Positions 17,110 through 27,800 of a DNA stretch of 64,000 nt are shown here, in pieces. The position numbers and the translations under genes were made by a program. The stretch's first letter is position 1. Every line of letters starts with the position of its first letter. Origin of the DNA: an uncultured Collinsella sp. (GTDB lineage: Bacteria; Actinomycetota; Coriobacteriia; Coriobacteriales; Coriobacteriaceae); the NCBI GenBank assembly GCA_902489665.1, contig CABUAT010000005.1:1-64000 (forward strand), in the 5' to 3' direction. The notes under the pieces are model-generated. The model did not search any database. It worked only from the letters and a program-made list of their open reading frames with translations, and was not told the origin of the DNA.

Positions 17110-18283
17110 AGCGGCTCCTTCCAAAGATCAGCGTAGCGGCGGCGACAAACACCAGCGTCATGAGGACCAGCGCGCCGGCGCGAACGGCAAAAGGTCCCAA
17201 GTCTTCAAAGAAATACAGGCGGTTGAACATGTCGCAGATAAGCTTGACGGGGTTGAGCCAGCACTCAGCCGGGCAGGCGCGGGCGACGTCGTCGGCAAGC
17301 GCCATCGCTGGCTCGCCGTAGAGGCCGGCGAACAGGGCGCACGTAGTGGCAAAGCCCGTGAGGATGCCAGACTTGGACGCCTTGCCGCCCTTAACGGGAA
17401 GCGTGCCCACAAAGAGTCCCAAGCCCGTGGCGGCAAGCGCGGAAGCGGCGCCGCCCACCAAACACAGCCCCTCGCGCCCGCCAAAGTCGACGCCCACGAC
17501 CAGACGCACGTAGCCGATCGCGATCGCCATCGAGGCAAAGGAGACCAGCCACGAGCCCACAAAGATACCGGCCAGCGACGCCGTTTTGGAAAGACCACCC
17601 GCGCAGCGGCGCGCGCCAAGGCCCGACAGATTGGGTTGCAGATCGACGACGCTCAAGGCGGCAAACTCGGCAGACATCATCGCCACCAGGCCAAAGAGCG
17701 CGTAATAGTAGACGACCGTGCCATCGGGCGTGGTGCGTGTCAGGCTTACGCGGCGGGTGCCGCCCTCGAGCGACAGAGCGCGCGCAACCGCCTCGGGGTC
17801 GGCGAGTGCCGCCGGGTTGTCCTGGGCAATCTGGGACATGAGCTCGGCATTTTGTGTATACGAGCTTGCCACCGTCTCCAGGATGCTGCGATCGGTGAGC
17901 ACCGATGATGCGCGCGAGCTGTCGTAGCTCGATAGCAGTGTGAGCTTGGGTGCGCCTGCGTCGTCGACCGTATAGATGCCCGCGACCTCGCCGGCCTTAA
18001 GCGCACGGTTCGCATCGGCTGCGTCGTCGCACTCGTGGATCTCGAGCAGCTGATTGTCGCTCTCCTTGGCAAGCGAAGCCGCCGCATCCTTAAAGGTCGA
18101 GGCGTCCCAGGCCTCATCCGCTACGACAGCCACTGGCACCGGGTCGATCTTGCCGTCGGAGCTGAGGTTCGCAAACATAAACATAAACATCGTGGAAAGC
18201 GCGATGGGAAAGAGAGCGCCCCAAACCCACGTGCTCGGCCGGCGCAGCAGCGTCTTGACCGTAATGATAATGGTGTTGAACAT
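17096..18283 (-). CDS. ABC-2 type permease (first of pair)
   Basis: 395 residues, with the same layout as its neighbour: helix 1 (about 15-38), a soluble loop (about 40-205), then a membrane bundle (about 215-390). The two permeases look like ancient duplicates. It starts 9 nt after the ATPase gene ends. Such ATPase-permease-permease cassettes commonly export antibiotics, lantibiotics or lipids. The two-component genes start divergently on the other side of the ATPase gene. Confidence 0.82.
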   Translation of the reverse strand: MFNTIIITVKTLLRRPSTWVWGALFPIALSTMFMFMFANLSSDGKIDPVPVAVVADEAWDASTFKDAAASLAKESDNQLLEIHECDDAADANRALKAGEVAGIYTVDDAGAPKLTLLSSYDSSRASSVLTDRSILETVASSYTQNAELMSQIAQDNPAALADPEAVARALSLEGGTRRVSLTRTTPDGTVVYYYALFGLVAMMSAEFAALSVVDLQPNLSGLGARRCAGGLSKTASLAGIFVGSWLVSFASMAIAIGYVRLVVGVDFGGREGLCLVGGAASALAATGLGLFVGTLPVKGGKASKSGILTGFATTCALFAGLYGEPAMALADDVARACPAECWLNPVKLICDMFNRLYFFEDLGPFAVRAGALVLMTLVFVAAATLIFGRSRYEHL

Positions 18284-18292
18284 GGCCGCCCC

Positions 18293-19231
18293 CTAGTCGC
18301 GCAGCTCGCGGCCGGTGATCTCGAGGAACACGTCGTTGAGGGTCGGTGGCTCGCTCCACACGCGGCCGAGCGCAACGTCGGCAGCGCGCAGCGTGTCGAG
18401 GATGTCGACCAGATTGTGCGGACTCGTCTCGCAGGTGCAGACGAGCTCGCCGCCGGACAGCTCGACGCTGAGCACGTGCTCGAGGGCGCGCAGCCGCTCG
18501 ACCGTGGCGGTCTCGACGGCGCCGACCTCGACAGTCACGCGCTCGCCCATTTGAATCATGCGTTTGAGCTCGTCATTGGTGCCCTGCGCCAGCACACGTC
18601 CGCCGTCCATGATCATGATGCGGCTGCAAATCTGCTCGACTTCCTCCATGTAATGGCTGGTATACACCACCGTGGCGCCCTCGTCGCGCAAGCGGCAGAT
18701 GCCCTCCAAGATGGCGTTGCGACTCTGCGGGTCGACTGCCACCGTGGGCTCGTCAAAGAAGATGAGCTCGGGCTTGTGCGCGATGCCGCAGGCAATGTTG
18801 AGGCGACGCGCCAGGCCGCCCGAGAGCTTGCCGGGGCGGAACTTGGCAAAGTCGCCCAGCCCGACAAAGTCGATCGCCTCGTCCACCAGCGCACGGCGGC
18901 GCTTACGGTCGCTAACGTAAAGGCTGCAGAAATAGTCGATATTCTCGCGCACGGTGAGCTCGTCGAATACCGCCACCTGCTGCGGGACCACGCCGATGCG
19001 GCGCTTGAGGTCGTAGCGGGCGGGCGTCATGGGCTCGCCGAACAGCTCGATGGTGCCCTTGTCGTAGGCGAGCAGCTGCAGGATGCAGTTGATGGACGTG
19101 GTCTTGCCCGAGCCGTTGGGGCCCAGCAGGCCAAAGATCTCGCCGGGGGCGATGCTGAGGTTAAAGTGGTCGAGCGCGATAAGGTCGTCGTAGCGCTTGA
19201 CGAGGTTTTCGACGTGGACGATGTCTGTCAT
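18293..19231 (-). CDS. ABC transporter ATPase, DrrA/CcmA type
   Basis: 312 residues. Walker A G-P-N-G-S-G-K-T-T, signature L-S-G-G-L-A-R-R, Walker B L-I-F-F-D-E-P-T and switch H (T-S-H-Y-M-E-E) are intact. A C-terminal extension of about 90 residues with alternating strands is typical of the DrrA/NatA subfamily. It heads an operon with two ABC-2 permeases. GGAAGGG precedes the ATG. Confidence 0.88.
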   Translation of the reverse strand: MTDIVHVENLVKRYDDLIALDHFNLSIAPGEIFGLLGPNGSGKTTSINCILQLLAYDKGTIELFGEPMTPARYDLKRRIGVVPQQVAVFDELTVRENIDYFCSLYVSDRKRRRALVDEAIDFVGLGDFAKFRPGKLSGGLARRLNIACGIAHKPELIFFDEPTVAVDPQSRNAILEGICRLRDEGATVVYTSHYMEEVEQICSRIMIMDGGRVLAQGTNDELKRMIQMGERVTVEVGAVETATVERLRALEHVLSVELSGGELVCTCETSPHNLVDILDTLRAADVALGRVWSEPPTLNDVFLEITGRELRD

Positions 19232-19417
19232 GAGGCGGCCCTTCCGTTGATTGCAGCCCGGTACGATTGCATCATCGCAGGAGCCGCCGGCGCGCGCCAG
19301 TGAGCTTTGTCACGAGTGTAGGGCTTGGTCGCGCGGCCCGCCGGTGCCCCCGCTTTGCCGCGTGGGAGGAATGTCACGGTTGCTCCGGGTGGCGCCTCCC
19401 CCATGCGCGGCATCGCG

Positions 19418-19423
19418 TACAAT
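19418..19423 (+). promoter_or_regulatory. Candidate -10 box, possibly giving a leaderless mRNA
   Basis: TACAAT ends 6 nt before the histidine-kinase ATG at 19430, and no Shine-Dalgarno is visible. If used, transcription would begin at or next to the start codon. No good -35 is seen. The divergent region 19232-19429 also holds two TGTCACG copies (near 19309 and 19371), possible regulator sites. Confidence 0.35.
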
Positions 19424-19429
19424 ACCCGT

Positions 19430-20575
19430 ATGAACAGGCTTTTCGACAAATCGATCGTGCTGGCGTGCTGTATTGCGGCCGCCATGGGCCTTGCCGTGGA
19501 CGCTCGTCTGGTTGTGGCGTTTTGCCTTGGCATTATTGCCACCTCGCTGGCCGAGGTCACACAGGGGAAACGCACCCGGCGCGCGAGCGAGGCCGCGAGC
19601 TGCGCTTACATCATCGCGGCCGTCTTCGTACCGCCGTTTGTGCCGTTTGCGCCCCTCGCCTTCTATGACATCGCGCGGCGCGTGCGCCGTGAACGCACCT
19701 GGCCCGCGCTGGCGATTGGCGCAGTGTTTGTCTGCGCGCTTATCGCGGACCTTCGCACCGACGCGCTCACCGCCCGAACGCTCCTGCTGACCGCCATCCT
19801 TTCGGTTGCCGCCACCCTGCTATCGCTACGTACCGCCCAGTTGGAGCGCGAGCAGCAGCGCATGCGCCGCACCCGCGACGAACTGCAGGAACGAGCCCTC
19901 GCGCTCGAGGCGCGCAACCGTGATCTTGCCGATCGCCAGGACTACGAAGTCGAGCTCGCGACGCTCGCCGAACGCGCCCGCATCGCGCGCGAGATCCACG
20001 ATAACGTCGGGCACCAGCTCACGCGTGCCTCACTGCAGGCCGAAGCCTTGCGCGTGGTCCACGCCGACGAGCCCGGCGTCGCCGCCGATTTCGCCGACGT
20101 CAAACGCACGGTTGACGAGGCGCTCCAGCTTGTGCGCACCAGCGTCCACGCGCTCAACGACAACGCCGTCGACCTTTCCGTGCAGCTCGAACGCATTGTT
20201 GAAGGCGCGCGCTCGGACGGCGGCCCGCAGATTGAGCTTGAAGTTTTGGCCGAGCATGCACCCGCAAACGTCGCCAACTGTTTTGCGGCGGTCCTGCGCG
20301 AGGCGCTTTCCAACGCCATGCGCCACGCTTGCGCCCAGACCGTCACCGTACGATGCATGGAGCATCCGTCGTTTTACCAGCTCATCGTTACCGATGATGG
20401 CGCGGACGCGACCCCGGCGAGCAGCAGCAACGTCGTAGAAGGCATGGGGCTCGCCTCCATGCGCGAGCGCGTCGAGGCGCTTGGCGGAACCTTCACCGCC
20501 GGCCTGCGCGCCGGCGCCCCCGGCTGGCGCGTGTTTGCCACCGTCCCCAAACAGCAAGGAGATGAGGACCGATGA
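19430..20575 (+). CDS. Sensor histidine kinase, HisKA_3 / NarL-partner family
   Basis: 381 residues. Four or five N-terminal membrane helices (about 8-135) are joined by a coiled-coil linker (about 136-175) to a dimerisation domain with phospho-acceptor H190 in A-R-E-I-H-D-N-V-G-H-Q-L, then a HATPase domain (N-box L-S-N-A-M-R-H-A, D-D-G-A-D, G-M-G-L-A-S-M-R-E-R). The compact membrane sensor is like LiaS/DesK kinases, which respond to envelope conditions. It overlaps the response regulator by 4 nt and is divergent from the DrrA-like ABC operon, a likely target. Confidence 0.9.
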   Translation: MNRLFDKSIVLACCIAAAMGLAVDARLVVAFCLGIIATSLAEVTQGKRTRRASEAASCAYIIAAVFVPPFVPFAPLAFYDIARRVRRERTWPALAIGAVFVCALIADLRTDALTARTLLLTAILSVAATLLSLRTAQLEREQQRMRRTRDELQERALALEARNRDLADRQDYEVELATLAERARIAREIHDNVGHQLTRASLQAEALRVVHADEPGVAADFADVKRTVDEALQLVRTSVHALNDNAVDLSVQLERIVEGARSDGGPQIELEVLAEHAPANVANCFAAVLREALSNAMRHACAQTVTVRCMEHPSFYQLIVTDDGADATPASSSNVVEGMGLASMRERVEALGGTFTAGLRAGAPGWRVFATVPKQQGDEDR

Positions 20576-21201
20576 GGCTCATCGTTGTCGACGACGACCG
20601 CTTAGTGGTCGATTCGCTCAAGATTATCCTGGGCGCCCAGCCGCAGATCGAGGTAGTGGGTACCGGCGCCAACGGCAACGACGCGGTTTCGCTCTATGCC
20701 GAACACGCACCCGATATCGCGCTGCTCGACATTCAGATGCCGGAACGCGACGGCCTATCGGCGGCACGCGAGATCCTTGAGCACGAACCCACGGCACGCG
20801 TGGTGTTTTTGACGACATTCTCGGATGACGAGTACATTGTGTCGGCGCTTAAACTGGGCGCCCGCGGCTACCTGATTAAAACCGATGTCGCCGCCATTCC
20901 ACCAGCGTTGGCGCAGGTCATGGCTGGCAAGCGCGTGCTCGAGGGCAAGGCGATCGAGGACATCGATTTTGACGGAACGGACGTCGAGGCGGGCACGCCC
21001 CGCCAGCCCGCAGCCTTCGCCAGCCTGACCGACCGCGAGTTCGAAGTCGCCGAACTCATCGCCCGCGGCCTCGACAACAAAGAGATCGCCGCCACCGCCT
21101 ACATGGGCGAAGGCACCGTGCGCAACCACATCAGCTCGATCCTTGCAAAGATGGGCCTACGCAACCGAACGCAGATCGCCATCGCCTATCTGCGAGGGTA
21201 A
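20572..21201 (+). CDS. NarL/LuxR-family response regulator
   Basis: 209 residues. The receiver domain (about 1-120) has acidic-pocket D7-D8-D9 and phospho-acceptor D53 in A-L-L-D-I-Q-M-P; the switch Thr lies in F-L-T-T-F-S and the conserved Lys in Y-L-I-K. The C-terminal LuxR helix-turn-helix (about 143-205) includes L-T-D-R-E-F-E-V-A-E-L-I-A-R-G and T-V-R-N-H-I-S-S-I-L. The ATGA overlap with the kinase gene shows they form a pair. Regulation of the divergent ABC exporter is inferred from position only. Confidence 0.92.
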   Translation: MRLIVVDDDRLVVDSLKIILGAQPQIEVVGTGANGNDAVSLYAEHAPDIALLDIQMPERDGLSAAREILEHEPTARVVFLTTFSDDEYIVSALKLGARGYLIKTDVAAIPPALAQVMAGKRVLEGKAIEDIDFDGTDVEAGTPRQPAAFASLTDREFEVAELIARGLDNKEIAATAYMGEGTVRNHISSILAKMGLRNRTQIAIAYLRG

Positions 21202-21262
21202 TTACCCAACGTCCGACCGCCCCGGCATAGCAAAATGGCTGCTACCGATTTAATGCCATTTC

Positions 21263-21414
21263 AAAACTATGCCGGTTTACTACGATGAATCGCCCGCCTT
21301 CGACCACGGTAAATTGCGCGCTTGCAAAACCGCAGGTAGAACGCTTGCAATATTTAGAAAAATGCAGTCATGGTCGGGAATGTCGAATTTATCGTAGTAA
21401 ACCGGCATAGTTTT
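21263..21414. repeat. Nested palindrome, type A (adhesin downstream side)
   Basis: Perfect 24-bp arms (21263-21286 and 21391-21414; core AACTATGCCGGTTTACTACG). Inside is a copy of the AAAACCGCAGGTAGAACGC motif, inverted relative to the copies in the other three elements of this family. A related type A element, with a partly different arm, is at 28585-28736 on the other side of the adhesin gene. Confidence 0.9.
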
Positions 21415-21511
21415 GTTCGGGCGGCCCTGCACGAGTGTCTCCGCCAGCCTCGCGGGACCAAAATGATCCGTTTTCCTCCGTCCCCAAGGGATCAGCCGGA
21501 ACCGCCCGCCA

Positions 21512-21663
21512 CGAAATCGGCCCATCTACTACGTTTGACGCGATACCCCTGACCATGCCTTCGTTTTGAACAAAACCGCAGGCGTTCTACCTGCGGTTTT
21601 GTTTTCGCGTTTTTTGGCATGGTTGGGGGTAAGGGACTAAACGTAGTAGATGGGCCGGTTTCG
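21512..21663. repeat. Nested palindrome, type B (adhesin downstream side)
   Basis: 25-bp arms with one mismatch (21512-21536 and 21639-21663; core GGCCCATCTACTACGTTT) enclose a second stem (near ACCATGCC / GGCATGGT) and a perfect 12-bp inner hairpin at 21571-21601 followed by TTTT. The 37 nt to the left (near 21459-21495, TGATCCGTTTTCCTCCGTCC) recur beside the two elements at 28.3-28.5 kb. Confidence 0.9.
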
Positions 21664-21694
21664 AGGCGAACCCTTCTCGCCTACGCACAAAAGC

Positions 21695-21729
21695 GCCGCC
21701 ACGGAGGAGGGAGATACCTCCGTGGCGGC
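21695..21729 (-). terminator. Terminator of the adhesin gene
   Basis: A perfect 13-bp stem (GCCGCCACGGAGG with its complement) is followed on the minus strand by GCTTTTGTG. A second GC-rich hairpin (21771-21794) lies between it and the stop codon at 21808. Confidence 0.75.
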
Positions 21730-21807
21730 TGGGGCTGGGGGTGGGGCTATGTTCTGGCTCCCCGCCGGCCGCCCGGGGCCTTCTGGCCCCGGGCGCTGCC
21801 AGCGTGC

Positions 21808-24800
21808 CTAGCGCTTACGGATACCCCAGACCAGGGCTCCGACGCCGGCCATGGCGATGACAAATGCCATAAGCAGAGCGGCAGCCTGCTGGTCGCCTGT
21901 GGTGGGCAGGAAACCCTTGACCGTCTTGACGATGTTCGTCACGGTCTTGGGCGTGCCGGGATCGGGTGTCGGCGTAGGAGTCTCGGGCTTCTTGTACGTG
22001 TTGTTGAACACGATACCCTCGACGCTCCTGTCGCCCTTGGTAAAGGCGACGTTCGCCTTGAGGTTGCCCTCGCCGTCATCGACCACGTTGACGGTCGCGG
22101 TAAAGACGGACTTGTCGTAGGTCATACCGGACTCGTCGCCCTTGACCTCGCTGATGGTATAGACGTACGTACCGGGCTCGTCGTACTCGAACTTGTCGAA
22201 GTTGATCTTACCGTCGGCATCGTTGGTGACGGTGGACTCGATGCCCTCGCCAACGAGCTTAAAGCTAAACTCGTCCTTCTTGAGCTCGCGCCCCTCGAGC
22301 ACCTTGATGGCGCCGATGGAGACCTGCGTAGGCATGGCGTGATACTTGTTGGTAAAGCCAGCCGACTCGGTGGTTCCCTCGAGCTTGTGCGTCGCGGTCA
22401 GCGTGCCGTCGCCGTTGTCGGAAACGGTGGTCACGACGGTGTAGGTCGTGCCGTCATAGGTGACACCCTTGTACAGGCCGAGCGCGTTGGGGCAAGCCTC
22501 GCGCAGCGTGTACGTGTGCGTGCCGGGTGCCTCGTAGCGGATCGGGCTCAGTGTCACAGTGCCGTTGGCGTCGTTGGCGCCGCTTGCGACAACCACGTCG
22601 TCCTCGAGCAGATCAAACGTGAACTCACCAGCTGCAAGGTCGCGTCCGGTCAGACGCTTGACCGTCTTGACCTGATCGGTCACGGAAGAATCGGTAGGCG
22701 CCACGCTGTAGGTGTTGGTGAACGTGAAGGCAGCACCGTCGTCGCCTTCGCGCTTGACGCTCAGGTGTCCGGCGCCGTCGTCAGTCACGGTATAGGAAAC
22801 CTTGCGCGTGGCGTTGGCGTCGTTAGTCACGCCAGGGGCGCTGCCGGACTCGGTCACCATGTAGGTAAAGGTGTGCGAGCGCGGGGCGGTGGGGGCTGCG
22901 GGCTCGGACTCGTCGCTGGGCTCATCGGCGTTGGCATCAACGTCGGCGTCGGCCTCTTCAGCCTCTGCCTCGTCGGCCTCGACCTCGTCAGCTTCGTCTG
23001 CCTCGGCCCTATCGGTTGCATCGTCCGTCACGCCCAGGGCGCGGTTGAGGTCCTCGAGCGTAAAGTGGATCTTGCCAAAGTCCACGTTACCGGCTGCGTC
23101 GTTGGTTACGGTCGTGCGCTCGGGCATCGGGGCGCCCGCCTCGTCAGCGGTCACGGTAAAGGTGAACTTGCCCGCGATGTCAGCCGGGGTCAGGCCCTCG
23201 GCTGCCTGGAGCTTCTTGGTGCCGATGAGTGCGGCATCCACGGCCTCGGCGCCGTAGACGTTTTCGAACAAGGGCTCGACGCCACCGTAGTCGACCGTTG
23301 CCGTCAGGGTACCGTCACCGTTGTCGACAACGATAACCTTAAAGCCAAAGCTCCACGTTGTAGCGGAAACGCCATTCGGCAGCCCGAATAAATCTTCGTA
23401 GGCCGTGTAGTTAATGGTCCAAGCGAGCTTACCGTCCTTGTCGGTACGATGGGCAAGCCCAGCCGCCTCAAGATTGGCAAGCATCTCGGTGTCGTAGTGC
23501 AGCGCATCAAAGCTCACATGCCCGCCGATATTGGGCTTGAGGTTTTCGTATGCCACAAGCTCACCCTGATAGGCGATGCCGAACCAGAACTCGCCGTCGG
23601 CCATCGGGCGACCGGTCAGAGTCTTGGTGGCAACGACCTGAGCAGCGGTGCCACCAGGCGTGTTGGTCGTAGCGCTGTAACTGTTGTGGAACGGCACCAG
23701 GGCCTTCTCGACCTTGTTCTCGCCACTCTTGTGGACCGTCTCATGCGTGCCCTCGGGACCACCGGAAACGGTCGTCGTAGCAGTGAGCGTACCGGCGGTG
23801 TCGTCGACGATGGCGATCGTCACCGTGCGTACGGCGTCATCGTAGGTGTAACCGGGCTGGCCGTCGTTCTTTTCGGCCACGGTGTACTTGAAGGTCTTGC
23901 CGGCGTCAGCTTGCGTAAATTTAACCTCATGACCAGCCAGAATGTCGATCAGTCCGACCGTTCCCTCTATCGTTGCGGGGGACTCGAAGTTGTTGGCCCC
24001 GGGCAGCAGGCCAAGTGCGCGAGCCGAATCATCGTCGGCGGGCGTCACGGTAAAGGTGAATTGACCCTCGGTCATGGGACGTCCGCAGAGGGTCTTGCTG
24101 AGCTTGAGGCCGCCGGCCGCGGCGTCATCGAGCTCAGTGCGGTATGTGTTGGTAAAGCGCCCGTTTTCCTTCTTGGTGACGTTGGCGGTCAGGTTGCCCT
24201 CGCCGTCCTCGGTCACGGTCACTTCGGCGGTTGCGACATGCGCGTCATACGTCATGCCGACCGTGCTGCCCGCGTTCTCGCGAATCTCGTACTTATAGGT
24301 TCCGGCAGCCGCAAAGTGAATCTTGCCGAACTTGATGGCGGCAATGCCGTCCTCCGCGTCCCCCTTGCTCACGGTTACGGTTGCGGGATCGGGCAGTGGG
24401 ACGCCCTCGGGAGCGGTGATGGTAAAGCTAAACTCGTCCCCATCCGTCCAGTCGCGGCCGTCAATAGCCTTGCTCAGGCCAAAGTCGAGCTCCGCATCGA
24501 GCGGGGTCACGCTGTAGGTGTTCTTGAACTCGGCAGGCTCGGTGCCCTTCAGAACATGTGTGACACTGAGCGTACCGTCGCCATTGTCCGTGATGGTGGT
24601 CTCGATGGCGTACTTGGCGTCACTGTAGGTGATGCCCTTGCTGGTGGTTCCGCCGTTGACCTCGCGCAGCGTGTAGGTGTGCTTGCCGGGCTTGTCGTAG
24701 GCAATCTTGTCCATGGCAATCGTGCCGTCAGCAGCGTTGGTACCCTTGGCGACGACCTTGTCGCCCTCGACCAGCTCAAAGGAGAACTCGCCGGCAGCAA

Positions 24801-27800
24801 GCTCACGCCCGGTCAGAACCTTGTTCGCGGTAATCTGGTCGGTGACGCTCGTCTCGACAGGCGTCGCGCTGTAGGTATTGGTGAACGTAAATGCCGCGTT
24901 GCCGTCCGGCTTGCGGGACACGCTCAAATTGCCCTTGCCGTCATCGGTCACGGTGAAGGAAACCTCGCGCGACGGCTTGGCGTCGTTGGTCACGCCAGCG
25001 ACCTCGCCGGACTCGGTCACGGTGTAGGTAAAGGTGTGCTCGCGCTTCTCGGGCTTCTCGCCCAGAGCCTTGTTAAGGTCGTCGAGCGTAAAGGTGATCT
25101 TGCCAAAGTCGACCTTGCCCTTGGCATCATTGGTCACGCTCGCGTTCGCGGGCATGGGTGCGCCCTCTTCACCGGTCACGGTAAAGGTGAACTTGCCGTT
25201 GATGTCGACCGGCATCAAGCCGTCGGCGACCTGCAGGTTCTTGATGCCCACAAGCGATGCCTCGGTAGCATTCGTGGTGTAGGCGTTCTTGAACTCGATG
25301 CTCTTGACGTCCTTGGCGTCCTTCAGCTCGTGCGTGGCAACCAGCTGGCCCTTGCCGTTATCGCTGATGGTCGTCACGATGGTGTAGGTCGTATCGTCGT
25401 AGGTGATGCCGCCAGCGTCGCCCTTGACCTCGCGCAGCATGTAGATGTGCTGGCCGATCTCGGTGTACTTGATGGCGCTGAACGTCACCTTGCCGTCGGC
25501 GCCGTTCGCAACGGTCTCGATAAGCTCAGAGTCCTCGCCCTTAACCTCGCGCAGCTCAAAACTGAACTCACCGGCCGTAAGGTCGCGCCCGGTCAGAGAC
25601 TTGGTCACGTCAATCTTGTCGGTAACGCTGGACTCAACAGGATCCGCAGCGTAGACGTTCTTGAACTCGGTCACTTCGGCTTCACTCCAGGCCACCTTCA
25701 CAGCGGCGCTGAGCTCACCCTTCTTGTTGGGCGTCACCGTCACGGTGATCTCCGCGACGCTACCGCTGTAGGCAATGCCGTCAATCGTGGTCCCGGCGTG
25801 CTTTTCGCTAACCTTGTAGACGTACGTGCCAGGCTCGGTGTATTCAATCGTGCCGAAGTCGATGGCAGCCTTGCCCTTGTCGTCCAGGTCGGCCCCGTGC
25901 ACGATCGCAGTCGTAGTCGCAGGCATCGGAGCATTGCCCTCGGACGTCAGCCCAAACTCAAACGTGTCCGTATCCGTCCAAGCGCGGCCCTCGAGCACCT
26001 TGGTTAGACCAAAGCTGGCCTTGGTGTTCACCATTGCCGGCATCATGTCATACGCAAAGCTGATCTTGCCGTTGTTGCCCAGGTAGGAATTGACATGCGT
26101 CGCGGTCGCCTTGGCGGACACGTTATTCCACTTGGGGTTGAGAACGTCGGTCGCGGTGCCGGTGTTGTTGCCGCCCACGCTCTTCTTGGTGGTGTGGAGC
26201 TCATCGATAAAGGCCAGGCGCGCGGTTCCCACGCTAAACGACAGGTTTCCGTCCTTGTCGGCAACTATAGCGCCGTCAAACTTGGCAGCGTCGCCACCGA
26301 TGAACTCGATGACGGCGGTGGTGGGCTTGGCCTCGCCGTTCTTGCCCTGCTCCTCAAACTCATCCTTGTAGTAATAGGTGCCTTTCTCTGCCAGTGAATT
26401 CTTTGCGGGCTGTGTGCAGTCCTTGTCCGTGTAAATGGGAGTCTGCTTCTGGAAGTAGTAGTAGCGGTTGGTGTCGGCCGGCTCAAAGGTCGCAACCGTA
26501 TCGCCCAACGCACCACCGCTCCACTTGTTCGCGTAGAAGCTCACGGTCTTGGTGCCGTTGGCAACAGCCGTATTGCTCTCGATGTAATCCTTGAGCCCCG
26601 TTACCTTCTCGGGCGTAAACAGGTTGTCGAGTGCGACCTTCTTCACGCTCGAGGCATACTTCACCTGGATGGGCTTAACGGTATCGACCGAAAGCTTGCC
26701 GTCTACGGTCTTAAAGTGACTCAGCGGAATCAACGACGCGGGAATGTTGACCGTTACGATATCGCCCTTCTGGGGATTGTCGTCGCCGGCACGCTGCGCG
26801 GTAATGAGCAGGTCTTTTGCCTTGCCATCGAACTCGTACGTATCGGTCTTGGTTTCTTTGTTGACCGTCTTGCTCGGATTGGTAAACGGCGTGCCGTTGA
26901 TGACGACCTCGGTGAAGCTGTCGACCTGCATAAAGTCGCCCAGCTCGTCGGTAAACGTGATGTAGCCGGACTTGGTCTCGTCGTAGCCCTTATGGATTTC
27001 GGTCGGATAAGGCGCCTCCGATGTGATGGCCTGCGAGATGTCGTCGAAAACCTTCTTGAGCTCTTCGGCATTGGTCGCCGACTTGTAGTAGTCGGCGTTT
27101 TCCGCGCGTGCACCATGAGTATCCCATGCCGTGGCATTGGGGTAGTTGCTCGAAACGGCCTGCATGAACTTGTTCTCTTTTTGGCTTTTTCCCGAATCCT
27201 GGATACCAGCGCTGGGATCCGCGCCATCAAAGATGCCGATAGTATAAACGGTGGCCTTGCTGTCCTTCATGTTCTTGGCAGCCGCCACGGCAGCGTTAGC
27301 AACCGTAGGATCAAACTTGTCAATTTTCGTTGGCGTGCCGTCGGTAAAGAACACAACAATCTTCTTGGCGTCCGCGCGACCAGAAGTGATACCCTCTGCC
27401 AGCTGCAGACCATTGTCGGCGCGCGTTGCACCAGCGGGTGTAATCTGGGCAATCCTATGCTTAAGAGCTTTCACGTTGCCGCCGGAGCAATCGGTCAGGT
27501 CTTTCATAACCTGTGTGTAATTGTAGGTGTATCCTCCGTCACGATACGTCTCGTTGCCGATATTGTTGGACGTCTTGCCCGCAAACTTAACGATAGCAAC
27601 CTTATGCTGCCTATCCACGCCCTCGATGCCCTCGTTTTGTTTGGCAATGGCGTCGATGAAGCTGCTGGCAGCGCTCTCCAGCGCATCGATGCGCCTGGTG
27701 GGATCTCCACCGCCCATCTCATGATCCATCGAGCCAGAGGCATCCAGCACCATCACGATGTCGAGCGGCGTGGTAACCGTCACGGTTGAATTAGACGTCG

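Noticed and set aside
23449..26007. 852-codon + strand open frame
   Set aside because: Antisense of the repetitive adhesin gene; its repeats simply mirror the pilin repeats.
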